A stretch of DNA of 12,389 nt, from the NCBI GenBank assembly GCA_051011595.1, contig JBPCTQ010000021.1, forward strand, positions 1 to 12,389, in the 5' to 3' direction. Within the stretch, counting starts at the first letter, position 1. Every line of letters begins with the position of its first letter. The notes below the pieces were generated by a model. The model saw nothing but the letters and a program-made list of their open reading frames with translations. It searched no databases and was not told where the DNA came from. Below, in pieces: positions 1-6,893 of this stretch. This stretch comes from JAOUEE01 sp051011595. GTDB taxonomy: Bacteria; Actinomycetota; Acidimicrobiia; Acidimicrobiales; SHLQ01. A program made the position numbers and the translations under genes.

Positions 1-92
1 GCCATTTCACGTATGACCCCGGCAATCCGGCTGACGAAGATGCCGGCGGCGACAAGAACGGAGCCGGACCGGGGGCGCGGTGCTGGTGGCAC
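1..92 (-). CDS. murJ: MurJ/MviN lipid II flippase, N-terminal fragment (partial)
   Basis: This is the 5' end of a minus-strand gene that runs off the left edge; about 30 codons are visible. From the GTG at 92-90 the frame reads MPPAPRPRSGS and then VLVAAGIFVSRIAGVIREM. This matches the first membrane helix and the conserved SRxxGxxRE motif that opens MurJ (MviN) proteins. MurJ is the inner-membrane MOP-superfamily protein that flips lipid II across the membrane for peptidoglycan synthesis. The GTG start is favoured because a TAGTGT -10 box lies exactly 6 bases upstream. The gene is divergent from the MoxR ATPase gene. With so little sequence, the family call rests on the first-helix motif alone; another multi-helix transporter is possible but less likely. 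Confidence 0.68.
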   Translation of the reverse strand, partial: MPPAPRPRSGSVLVAAGIFVSRIAGVIREM

Positions 93-98
93 GCGACG

Positions 99-104
99 AC
101 ACTA
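99..104 (-). promoter_or_regulatory. Putative -10 box of leaderless murJ promoter
   Basis: TAGTGT on the minus strand (TANNNT), followed by 6 bases and then the GTG at 92. Transcription would begin at or next to the start codon. No Shine-Dalgarno sequence is seen. The 104 bases between the two divergent starts hold this box and that of the MoxR gene. No convincing -35 element is visible. Confidence 0.5.
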
Positions 105-183
105 GTGGTGCACCCCTGAGGTTCTGCGGGACCACCGGCCGAGGTCGCGAGAAACCGGGTTCGGACCTGCGGTGAGTGACCGA

Positions 184-189
184 TAACCT
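184..189 (+). promoter_or_regulatory. Putative -10 box of leaderless moxR promoter
   Basis: TAACCT (TANNNT) followed by 7 bases and then the ATG at 197. This is the same geometry as the other starts in the window and the same hexamer as the tRNA-Ala -10 box. It argues for ATG 197 over the upstream GTG at 176, because the latter would lie inside the promoter. No Shine-Dalgarno is visible before ATG 197. Confidence 0.5.
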
Positions 190-196
190 CGGCGGC

Positions 197-1078
197 ATGG
201 CAGAACGCTTTTCCGATGTCGACACCGTTCGTGAACAGCTCAAAGGGGTCGACTACCTGGCCGATGACGGAATCTCCGGGGTGGTGTACCTGGCCGACCG
301 CCTCGAGAAGCCGGTGCTCATCGAGGGTCCGGCCGGCACCGGCAAGACCCAGCTGGCCAAGAGTGTGGCCGAGATGAGCGGCGCCCGGCTGATCCGTCTG
401 CAGTGTTACGAAGGCCTCGACGAGTCCAAGGCCCTCTACGAGTGGAACTACAAGAAGCAGCTGCTGCGAATCCAGGCCGAACGCAACAAGGACGGCTCGT
501 GGTCCGACCTCGAAGAAGACATCTTCAGCGACGAGTTCCTGCTCACCCGCCCACTGCTGGAGGCCATCCGGGCCGACGATCCGGTGGTGTTGCTGATCGA
601 CGAGGTCGACCGGGTCGAGATCGAGACCGAGGCTCTCCTGTTGGAGATCCTCAGTGACTTCCAGGTCTCGATCCCCGAGCTGGGCACCATCGAAGCCAAC
701 CAGATCCCGCTCGTCTTCCTCACCTCCAACAACACCCGCGAGCTGTCGGAGGCCCTCAAGCGACGCTGCTTGTTCCTCCACGTCGATTATCCCGACCTCG
801 AGCGGGAGAAAGAGATCGTGCTCACCAAGGTGCCCGACATCACCGACAACCTGGCCGACCAGGTGTCACGGGTGGTGCGGTCGATCCGTCAGCTCGAGCT
901 CAAGAAGCATCCGTCGGTGTCGGAGACCCTCGACTGGGCCCAGACGTTGATGCTGCTCGGTGTCGAGCACATCGACGAGCAGACCGCCGTCGAGACCGTG
1001 AACATCTTGTTGAAGTACCAGAGCGACATCAACAAGGCCGTCAAGGAGTTCACCACCAACGACGAGCTGGCCTCGTGA
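197..1078 (+). CDS. MoxR-family AAA+ ATPase
   Basis: A 293-residue AAA+ ATPase of the MoxR type. Walker A GPAGTGKT is at about residues 44-51, Walker B VVLLIDEVDR at about 130-139, sensor 1 FLTSNN at about 174-179, and the arginine-finger segment ALKRRCLF at about 186-193. The C-terminal part is the helical lid. MoxR ATPases work with von Willebrand A partners as chaperones that mature or insert cofactors into enzymes; CoxD of the CO dehydrogenase system is the closest named example. Here the VWA partner follows 16 bases downstream in the same orientation, so the two are very probably co-transcribed. No metalloenzyme gene is present nearby, so the client is unknown. The start at ATG 197 is chosen over the in-frame GTG at 176 because of the TAACCT box. 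The family call is firm; the role is inferred. Confidence 0.9.
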   Translation: MAERFSDVDTVREQLKGVDYLADDGISGVVYLADRLEKPVLIEGPAGTGKTQLAKSVAEMSGARLIRLQCYEGLDESKALYEWNYKKQLLRIQAERNKDGSWSDLEEDIFSDEFLLTRPLLEAIRADDPVVLLIDEVDRVEIETEALLLEILSDFQVSIPELGTIEANQIPLVFLTSNNTRELSEALKRRCLFLHVDYPDLEREKEIVLTKVPDITDNLADQVSRVVRSIRQLELKKHPSVSETLDWAQTLMLLGVEHIDEQTAVETVNILLKYQSDINKAVKEFTTNDELAS

Positions 1079-1094
1079 TCGTCACGGTGCGGCC

Positions 1095-2558
1095 GTGAGC
1101 GTCACCACCGAGACCACCCCCATCCTCGAGCTGCTGGCCGGGTTCATCGTCGAGTTGCGCGAGGCCGGCCTCCCGGTGAGCCTCACCGAGAACCTCGATG
1201 CCATGGAGGCCGTCAAACACATCCCCATCGAGGATCGGGCCGCGTTCAAGTACGCCCTGGCCGCGACCCTGGTGAAGAACAACAATCACTGGCAGGCCTT
1301 CGACACCGTGTTCGAGGTGTACTTCTCTTTGCGAGGGGCCCAGTACGACATCGGTGATGCCGAGCCTTCTTCGCTCGACGACATGGATCCCGACGACAAC
1401 GACGGGCAGGGCCAAGGAGACGGCCAGGGTCAGGGCCAGGGCGGCGGGCAGGGCATGAGCCCCGAGGAGATGGCCGAACTGCTCTACCGAGCGCTCCAGA
1501 GCGGCGATCAGTCCATGATGGCGGCCCTGGCTCGTAATGCCGTGCGCCAGTACGCCGGTATGGAGCCCGGGCGACCGGTCGGTGGTACCTACTATCTCTA
1601 CCGCACGTTGCGGAATCTCGACCTCGACGGTGTGCTCGACCGGCTCATGGACGAGAGCCGCACCGACAACCCCGACCAGGGGTCCCTCGACGAGAAGCTC
1701 ACCAACGACGAGTACAAGGCCCGTATCGACCAGCTCAAGAAGGAGATCGAGGCCGAAATCCGTCGCATGCTGGTGGCCGACCGGGGGGTGGAGGCAATGG
1801 CTCGCACGCTGCGCAAGCCGTTGCCCGAAGACGTCGACTTCATGCACGCCACCCGTGACGAGATGGCCAACCTACGGAAGGCCATCTACCCCCTCACCCG
1901 CAAGCTGGCGGCCAAGCTGGCCCGCAAGCGCCGCCATGGTCGCCGGGGTCCACTCGATTTCCGCCGCACGGTGCGGGCGTCGCTCAGCTACGGCGGCGTG
2001 CCGGCCGACCCGAAGTTCCGCAACCCACGGCCTCACAAACCCGAGATCATGGTGGTGGCCGACATCTCGGGATCGGTGGCGGCCTTCGCCCGCTTCACGC
2101 TGCATCTGGTCTATGCGATCAGCAGCCAGTTCTCCAAGGTCCGCTCGTTCGTCTTCATAGACGGTCTCGACGAGGTGACCCGATTCTTCGAAGGGGTCGA
2201 CGACATCGCCGAAGCCGTGCACCGGGTCAACACCGAGGCCGACGTGGTGTGGGTCGACGGGCACAGCGACTACGGCCATGCCTTCGGGGTGTTCTGGGAG
2301 AAGTACGCCAAAGACATCGGCCCCAAGACCACCGTGCTCATCCTGGGCGACGCCCGCAACAACTACCACGCCAGCCAGAGCTGGATCATCAAGGAGATCA
2401 GCGAAAAGGCTCGCCAGGTGCACTGGCTCAACCCCGAACCCCTCAGCTACTGGGACACCGGTGATTCCATCGTGGGGGAGTACAGCCAGCACTGTGATGG
2501 CACCTTCGAGGTGCGCAACCTGCGCCAGCTGGAGGCGTTCGTCGAGAAGCTGGTCTAA
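1095..2558 (+). CDS. CoxE-like von Willebrand A domain protein
   Basis: A 487-residue cytosolic protein with no signal peptide. Residues 1-85 form a helical N-terminal domain. Residues 104-120 are a low-complexity Gly/Gln stretch that acts as a linker. Residues 121-275 are charged and helical. A basic segment (about 277-301, RKRRHGRRGPLDFRR then ASLSYGG) precedes the VWA domain, as in CoxE proteins. The VWA domain starts at about 318; its metal-site (MIDAS) motif DISGS is at 323-327, with probable further ligands in the HSDYG segment (390-394) and GDAR (418-421). Such proteins pair with MoxR ATPases to remodel or load a client enzyme. The GTG start lies 16 bases after the moxR stop with no strong ribosome-binding site, suggesting coupling. 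The TAA stop overlaps the stop of the convergent DAHP synthase gene. Confidence 0.88.
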   Translation: MSVTTETTPILELLAGFIVELREAGLPVSLTENLDAMEAVKHIPIEDRAAFKYALAATLVKNNNHWQAFDTVFEVYFSLRGAQYDIGDAEPSSLDDMDPDDNDGQGQGDGQGQGQGGGQGMSPEEMAELLYRALQSGDQSMMAALARNAVRQYAGMEPGRPVGGTYYLYRTLRNLDLDGVLDRLMDESRTDNPDQGSLDEKLTNDEYKARIDQLKKEIEAEIRRMLVADRGVEAMARTLRKPLPEDVDFMHATRDEMANLRKAIYPLTRKLAAKLARKRRHGRRGPLDFRRTVRASLSYGGVPADPKFRNPRPHKPEIMVVADISGSVAAFARFTLHLVYAISSQFSKVRSFVFIDGLDEVTRFFEGVDDIAEAVHRVNTEADVVWVDGHSDYGHAFGVFWEKYAKDIGPKTTVLILGDARNNYHASQSWIIKEISEKARQVHWLNPEPLSYWDTGDSIVGEYSQHCDGTFEVRNLRQLEAFVEKLV

Positions 2559-3898
2559 CCGGCGTGCAGCAGTTCGCTGACCCGGAAGGCCAGATCGACT
2601 GACTGGCGGCCGTTGAGCCGCGGGTCGCACATGGTCTCGTAGCGCTGTTCGAGGTCGCCGTCGACCAGTTCGTCGGAACCACCCAGGCATTCGGTCACAT
2701 CGTCGCCGGTGAGCTCGACGTGGACCCCGCCGGCGTTGGTGCCCACGGCCCGGTGGGCTTCGAAGAAGCCGGAGATCTCGGCCAGCACCTTGTCGAAGTG
2801 GCGCGTCTTGCGGCCCCCCTCGGAGGTGTAGGTGTTGCCGTGCATGGGATCGGCCACCCAGACCACCGGGTGGTCGGCGTCCTTCACACCCTGGAGCAGG
2901 GGCGGCAGCTGATCGGCGATGGCGTCGGCGCCCATCCGGGTGATGAACGTGAGCCGGCCGGGAGTCTGGTGGGGGTTGAGCGTCTCGCACAGACCCACCA
3001 CTTCGTCGACGGTGGCGCTGGGGCCGATCTTGCAGCCCAGCGGGTTGTCGACCCCACGAAGGAACTCGACGTGGGCGCCGTCGAGCTGGCGGGTGCGTTC
3101 GCCGATCCACAACATGTGCGCCGAGCAGTCGTACCACTGGTCGGTGATGGAGTCCTGGCGGGTGAGGGCTTCTTCGTAGTCGAGCACCAGGGCTTCGTGG
3201 CTGGTGTAGAAGTCGACATGGTGCAGCTGGGCGGTGTTGGCCGAGGTGATGCCGCAGGCGGTCATGAACTGCAGGGCCCGGTCGATGTCTTCGGCCATTC
3301 GGGTGTAGCGCTGGCCGGCCCGACTGGACGCCACGAACTCACGGTTCCAGCTCGACACCTGGCTGAGGTCGGCGTAGCCGCCCTGGGTGAAGGCCCGCAG
3401 CAGGTTGAGTGTGGAGGCTGCCCGGTTGTACGCCGTGACCAGTCGGTCGGGGTCGGGTTTGCGCTCGGCTTCGCTGAATCCGATGTCGTTGACCAGGTGG
3501 CCGAGGAACGAGGGGAGCTCGAGGTCGTCGCGCGTCTCGGTGGGGCTGGATCGGGGTTTGGCGAACTGGCCGGCAATACGTCCGACCTTCACCACGGGCA
3601 GGCCACCGGAGTAGGTGAGCACGATGGCCATCTGAAGGATGACACGGAGTTTGTCGCGGATGGAATCGGCCGAGCTGTCGAAGGATTCGGCACAGTCGCC
3701 CGCTTGGAGCAGGAACGCTTCACCCCGAGACACCGCCCCCAGTTGCTCGGTGAGGGTGCGGGCCTCGCCGGCGAACACCAACGGTGGCAGGTCGCGCAAG
3801 GCCTTGCGGGCCCGGTCCAGGTCGGACTCGTCGGGCCAGACCGGCTGGTGTCGGGCGTCGAAGCGACGCCACGAGTCGGGGCTCCAGGGTGCAGGCAC
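2555..3898 (-). CDS. aroG: Class II 3-deoxy-7-phosphoheptulonate (DAHP) synthase
   Basis: A 447-residue type II DAHP synthase. It condenses phosphoenolpyruvate with erythrose 4-phosphate in the first step of the shikimate pathway to aromatic amino acids. Visible signatures are QAGDCAE (65-71), KVGRIAGQFAKPRS (104-117), ERTRQLDGAHVEFLRGVDNP (267-286), RMGAD (321-325), DPMHGNT (350-356), GGVHVELTG (390-398) and CDPRLN (424-429). The metal ligands known from the Mycobacterium tuberculosis enzyme (Cys87, His369, Glu411, Asp441) align by spacing to Cys69, His353, Glu395 and Asp425, so it looks catalytically complete. Its length is slightly below the mycobacterial 462. The GTG start has a CANNNT box 6 bases upstream and no Shine-Dalgarno. 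The symbol follows mycobacterial use; aroF or aroAII would be equivalent. Confidence 0.96.
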   Translation of the reverse strand: MPAPWSPDSWRRFDARHQPVWPDESDLDRARKALRDLPPLVFAGEARTLTEQLGAVSRGEAFLLQAGDCAESFDSSADSIRDKLRVILQMAIVLTYSGGLPVVKVGRIAGQFAKPRSSPTETRDDLELPSFLGHLVNDIGFSEAERKPDPDRLVTAYNRAASTLNLLRAFTQGGYADLSQVSSWNREFVASSRAGQRYTRMAEDIDRALQFMTACGITSANTAQLHHVDFYTSHEALVLDYEEALTRQDSITDQWYDCSAHMLWIGERTRQLDGAHVEFLRGVDNPLGCKIGPSATVDEVVGLCETLNPHQTPGRLTFITRMGADAIADQLPPLLQGVKDADHPVVWVADPMHGNTYTSEGGRKTRHFDKVLAEISGFFEAHRAVGTNAGGVHVELTGDDVTECLGGSDELVDGDLEQRYETMCDPRLNGRQSVDLAFRVSELLHAG

Positions 3899-3904
3899 GT
3901 GTTC

Positions 3905-3910
3905 AGTCTG
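3905..3910 (-). promoter_or_regulatory. Putative weak -10 box of leaderless DAHP synthase promoter
   Basis: CAGACT on the minus strand, 6 bases before the GTG at 3898. It matches TANNNT except for the first base, and has the spacing of the other leaderless starts here. A separate promoter is expected because a terminator hairpin (3943-3983) lies between this gene and the sigma factor gene upstream. Confidence 0.35.
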
Positions 3911-3942
3911 GAGGCTGGGGACCGTTGCTCCAACCGATTTCG

Positions 3943-3983
3943 AAAAGCAACGAGGGCGAGCGCCGTAGCGCTCGCCCTCGCTG
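3943..3983 (-). terminator. Intrinsic terminator after the sigma factor gene
   Basis: A perfect 13-bp stem (3951-3963 with 3968-3980) closes a CGTA tetraloop. Read on the minus strand it extends by three more pairs (a G-U, an A-U and a C-G) to 16 bp and is followed by CTTTTC. On the plus strand the same extension is broken by a C/A mismatch, so the structure favours minus-strand transcripts. It starts 19 bases after the sigma factor stop. The U-tract is short, as is usual in high-GC bacteria. Confidence 0.8.
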
Positions 3984-4001
3984 TTGTTGTTCAGTTGTGG
4001 A

Positions 4002-4832
4002 TCAGGCCGCGTCGACCCGGGTGGCAGCCTGCTCGCGAACCGTGTTGACGGCTCGCTTCACCAGACGGCGGGCGGCTTCGGCAGTGACACCGAGCTCCTC
4101 GCCGACTTCGCGGTAGCTGCGCTTGCGTCCGTCGTGCAGGCCGAAGCGCTGTTCGACGGCATACCGGGCCCGGTTGTCGAGCACGTCGAGCAGATCGGTC
4201 ACCATCTGCGTCTCGACTCGGGCCATGACCTCTGATTCGGGGCCGGGCTTGGAGTCGGGGAGCAGGTCGACCAACTCGTTGCTGTCGTCGTCACCAATGG
4301 TGCGATCGAGCGACGTGGGGGTGGTCAGACGGTGCAACCGTGCATGCTCGTCGTCGAGCTCGTCACCATCGCCGGAGACGGCGCGCAGCGCAGCCCGCAG
4401 GCTGGCCGAACGGTCGCCGGGGAGACGAACCAGGCTGGCCTTCTGGTCGAGCGCCCGGCCGATGGCCTGACGGATCCAGAAGGTGGCATAGGTGGAGAAC
4501 TTGAAGCCCTTACGCCAGTCGAACTTGTCGACGGCGTGCTCGAGACCCAGGTTGCCTTCCTGGATCAGGTCGAGCAGCTCCATGCCCGGGGGCAGGGGGT
4601 AGCGGCGAGCAACACTCACCACCAGACGGAGGTTGGCCCGGATGAACCGATCCTTGGCCACCGCTGCTTGGCGGATGGCCCGATCGAGCTCACGGCCCGT
4701 TTCACCGTCTTCCTTCTGGGCCCGCGCTGCGGCACCCTTCTCGATGATTTGTGACAGTTCCCGTTCCTCCTGGGCATTCAGGAGGGGAACCATCCCGATT
4801 TCGTTTAGGTATTGTCCTACAGAATCACTCAT
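4002..4832 (-). CDS. Sigma-70 family RNA polymerase sigma factor (group 2-like, short region 3)
   Basis: A 276-residue sigma factor. Region 1.2 is at about 3-33 (DSVGQYLNEIGMVPLLNAQE). Region 2 is at about 60-135 and has strong 2.3/2.4 motifs (DKFDWRKGFKFSTYATFWIR). Region 4 is at about 209-270, with the helix-turn-helix SYREVGEELGVTAEAARRLV at 239-258. It has no long region 1.1, so it is more like an alternative group 2 sigma than the main vegetative factor. The stretch between regions 2 and 4 (about 136-205) keeps the TSLDRTIGDDDSNELVDLLPD part of region 3.2. Region 3.1, normally a clear helical domain, is replaced by a short Arg/Ala and Asp/Glu-rich segment. ATG 4832 is chosen because GGAAGAG lies 5 bases upstream; an in-frame GTG at 4859 would place that sequence inside the gene. 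It appears monocistronic. Confidence 0.93.
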   Translation of the reverse strand: MSDSVGQYLNEIGMVPLLNAQEERELSQIIEKGAAARAQKEDGETGRELDRAIRQAAVAKDRFIRANLRLVVSVARRYPLPPGMELLDLIQEGNLGLEHAVDKFDWRKGFKFSTYATFWIRQAIGRALDQKASLVRLPGDRSASLRAALRAVSGDGDELDDEHARLHRLTTPTSLDRTIGDDDSNELVDLLPDSKPGPESEVMARVETQMVTDLLDVLDNRARYAVEQRFGLHDGRKRSYREVGEELGVTAEAARRLVKRAVNTVREQAATRVDAA

Positions 4833-4837
4833 TACTT

Positions 4838-4844
4838 CTCTTCC
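4838..4844 (-). promoter_or_regulatory. Ribosome binding site that fixes the sigma factor start
   Basis: GGAAGAG on the minus strand, 5 bases before ATG 4832. It is one of only two clear Shine-Dalgarno sequences in the window, where most first genes appear leaderless. It sets the start of the sigma factor nine codons inside the longest open frame. Confidence 0.7.
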
Positions 4845-4859
4845 AACAGAACCGGACAC

Positions 4860-5097
4860 GCGCCGATTCCCGATACGATCTGGTTTTTCCGCCCGGCAGC
4901 GCGCAGAAGGTGTTCATTCAACATCATCTGATCGCCCACGTCTCGCGGGATGGTGTGACATGGGTCACCCGCGTAGGCCGCGCTCCGCCCATCAGTATCT
5001 TTAGCGGACCAGAAACCTCGTGTAAAGGACCTTCGCGGATAATCTTGCCGTCGATGATGCCAAACTGCCCGTTCGCCCCGACCCATGGAATCCGCCT
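4860..5097. other. Divergent intergenic region between sigma factor and nadD
   Basis: About 240 bases separate the two divergent genes and must hold promoters for both. The clearest element is GATAAT for nadD (listed separately). On the sigma side no good TANNNT box is seen at the expected distance; GGGAAT about 6 bases before position 4859 is the nearest candidate and is poor. A small dyad, GTGAC-4-GTCAC at 4955-4968, could be an operator but may be chance. No coding frame with family resemblance was found. Confidence 0.5.
5038..5043 (+). promoter_or_regulatory. Putative -10 box of the nadD operon
   Basis: GATAAT is one of the most AT-rich hexamers of the region and is close to the TATAAT consensus. 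It would give a 5' leader of roughly 45-50 bases before the nadD GTG. No matching -35 is obvious. A second weak candidate, TGGAAT at 5086-5091, sits 6 bases before the GTG and would give a leaderless start. Confidence 0.35.
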
Positions 5098-5691
5098 GTG
5101 ACCGGCACTCGCATCGGTATCTTCGGCGGAACGTTCGATCCACCCCACGTCGGCCACCTGGCCACCGCGGTCAACGTGACCCATGACCTGGGCCTCGATC
5201 GGATGCTCATGGTGGTGGCGAACGTGCCGTGGCAGAAGGTGGGCACCCGCCAGATCTCGCCGGCGGCCGACCGGCTGGCCATGGTCGAGGCGGCGGTGGC
5301 GGCCAGCCCGCTGCTCGATGCCTCGTCGATCGAGCTCGAACGGGGCGGCGAGACCTATACCGCCGACACCCTGGCCGAGCTGTCGGGCCAGGATCCCGAC
5401 GCCGAGCTGTTCCTGATCGTCGGTGCCGATGCCGCCGCCGGGCTCGACACGTGGAAACGGCCCGACGAGATCCGGTCGCAGTGCACCATCGTCGTGGTCG
5501 ACCGCCCCGGTCGGGGAACCGGACGCCCTCCCGAGGGGTGGGAGCACGTGCACGTCGATGTTCCGCAACTCGAGATCTCGAGCAGCGACCTCCGCGTTCG
5601 ATTCCGCGATGGTCGCCCTACCGACTATCTGGTGCCGCCCGAGGTCCTGGCCGTGATCGCCGCCCGTGACATCTACGGTGGCGCCGGGTGA
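5098..5691 (+). CDS. nadD: Nicotinate-nucleotide adenylyltransferase
   Basis: A 197-residue NadD. It adenylates nicotinate mononucleotide with ATP to give deamido-NAD in NAD biosynthesis. The nucleotidyltransferase signature GGTFDPPHVGH is at residues 10-20, including the HxGH motif. YTADTLAEL, LIVGADAAAGLDTWKRPDEI and the C-terminal ISSSDLRVR (the ISSTxIR motif) follow in the usual order. The length is normal for the family. The GTG start directly precedes the first beta strand (RIGIFGG); only a weak GGA is present 8 bases upstream. The stop overlaps the next gene by 4 bases (GTGA), so the next reading frame is probably translationally coupled. Confidence 0.96.
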   Translation: MTGTRIGIFGGTFDPPHVGHLATAVNVTHDLGLDRMLMVVANVPWQKVGTRQISPAADRLAMVEAAVAASPLLDASSIELERGGETYTADTLAELSGQDPDAELFLIVGADAAAGLDTWKRPDEIRSQCTIVVVDRPGRGTGRPPEGWEHVHVDVPQLEISSSDLRVRFRDGRPTDYLVPPEVLAVIAARDIYGGAG

Positions 5692-6893
5692 GCGACGACG
5701 AAGACGAAACCGAAGCCGAGACAGAGTGGACGTCGTCGCCCGCTCAGACGGCGGGACCGGCGGCCTTTGGTTGGCGCTGGATCTTCCCCGTGGTCAGTCT
5801 CGCCGCGGCCATTGCCGTGCCGTTCCTCGCTCTGGCCGGCGGCGACGCCGTCTTGCGGTCGACCGGCGGGGTCGAGGTCGAAGAACCCAGCGATGACCCG
5901 GCCGCGCCGGGGTATGTGGCGTTCGTGGTGGCCAGCCCCACGTCGATCGTGTTCGACATCGACGACAGTGGTGATCTGGTGGGTGCCGCCTTCATTGGAC
6001 TCAGTGGTGAGCAGGGCGGCCGGGTACTGGTGGTGCCGGCCGAACTGGCGGTGGAACCCGAGGTCGGTGAGCTGGAAACGCTTGCTCTCGCCTACGAGCG
6101 GGGCGGTGCTGACCGAGCGGCGAACGGGTTCCAACGCATGCTGGGCCTGTCGGTTGATGAGGTGATCGAACTGGACCCCGCGGCGCGGGCCATCGAGATG
6201 GAGGACGATCTGCCCATCGACTACAGCCTGCCCACATCGCTGGTCGACGCCGAAGGCGAGCTGATCTTCGAGCGGGGCCGAATCCAGCTCGACCAGGAGG
6301 GCGCACTGGCGGTGGTGTCGGTGTTGGGGCCCGACGAGGAGGGTTTCCTCCGGGCCGACCGTCAACAGCGGCTCTGGGAATCGTGGATCGAGCAGGTGGC
6401 TCGGTCCGGTGTCGGTGGGGTAGGAGACGAGCCCGGTGTGGCCGGCTCGGTCGCCACCCTGGCTGCCGGCAATCACCGGGTCGATCTCATTCCAGTGGTG
6501 CCGGCCAAGATCGGCGAAGGGAAACCGTTCTATCTGGTGGAGGACGACGACTTTGCCGGCGCCATGGTGGCCGAGGTGGTGGTGTTCCCGGAGTTGTTCG
6601 AGGACGACCGACCGTCGGTGCGGGTCGAGAACGGCACCACCGACCAGTCGTTGCACAGCGTGGCCGCCGACGCGGTCGAGCGGGGCGGCGGACGACTGGT
6701 GGTCATCAGCAACGCCCCGATACTGGACGTGACCGAAACGGTGATCGAGGTCCGCAACGCCGACTTCGAGGCGTTGGCCCACGAAATCGCCGATGAGCTC
6801 GGTGGAGCGAGGGTCGAATTGGTCGAGGTCGAGGATGTTGACGTGGACCTGTTCGTGGTGATTGGCTCCGACCTGGTGGGGGCCCCTTCATGA
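5688..6893 (+). CDS. Membrane-anchored LCP-like protein with LytR C-terminal domain
   Basis: A 401-residue protein with a short acidic cytosolic tail (1-27), one membrane helix (about 29-50) and an extracytoplasmic remainder. Residues about 78-245 resemble the LytR-CpsA-Psr (LCP) domain: VVPAEL at 115-120 sits where LCP enzymes have IPRDT, and LALAYERGGADRAANGFQRMLGLSVDEVIELD (about 132-163) matches the AYxxGGxxxxxxxVxxLLGxxxxxxxxVD region. Residues about 309-396 fit the LytR_C domain (VRVENGT, TETVIEV, VVIGSDL). LCP enzymes attach polymers to the cell wall. Here the arginine-bearing catalytic segments are not recognisable, so it may be non-catalytic. The start is the GTG overlapping the nadD stop; the stop overlaps rsfS (ATGA). 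Confidence 0.75.
   Translation: MSDDEDETEAETEWTSSPAQTAGPAAFGWRWIFPVVSLAAAIAVPFLALAGGDAVLRSTGGVEVEEPSDDPAAPGYVAFVVASPTSIVFDIDDSGDLVGAAFIGLSGEQGGRVLVVPAELAVEPEVGELETLALAYERGGADRAANGFQRMLGLSVDEVIELDPAARAIEMEDDLPIDYSLPTSLVDAEGELIFERGRIQLDQEGALAVVSVLGPDEEGFLRADRQQRLWESWIEQVARSGVGGVGDEPGVAGSVATLAAGNHRVDLIPVVPAKIGEGKPFYLVEDDDFAGAMVAEVVVFPELFEDDRPSVRVENGTTDQSLHSVAADAVERGGGRLVVISNAPILDVTETVIEVRNADFEALAHEIADELGGARVELVEVEDVDVDLFVVIGSDLVGAPS

Noticed and set aside
3..119. Plus-strand open frame at the left edge as the tail of an upstream gene
   Set aside because: Its translation ends in an unconvincing Cys/Trp/His-rich tail and shows no family match, whereas the minus-strand frame over the same bases gives a MurJ-like N-terminus with a correctly placed -10 box.
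176..196. GTG at 176 as the start of the MoxR ATPase
   Set aside because: The TAACCT box at 184-189 lies downstream of it, and the first seven residues add nothing conserved; ATG 197 has the leaderless spacing seen elsewhere.
1404..1456. GGxCAGGG-type repeats as a DNA repeat array
   Set aside because: The periodicity is explained by the Gly/Gln-rich linker codons of the VWA protein; the reading frame is kept throughout.
2720..4048. Long 442-codon plus-strand open frame opposite the DAHP synthase, with similar long antisense frames at 1872-3137, 5673-6782 and 8424-9863 on the minus strand
   Set aside because: High-GC coding sequence leaves long stop-free frames on the opposite strand. These have Gly/Val/His-rich or Arg-rich translations with no family resemblance, while the opposing frame in each case is a clearly recognised protein.
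4955..4968. GTGAC-4-GTCAC dyad as an operator for the sigma factor or nadD
   Set aside because: The arms are only 5 bp and no second copy is seen in the window; chance occurrence cannot be excluded, so it is mentioned only within the intergenic entry.
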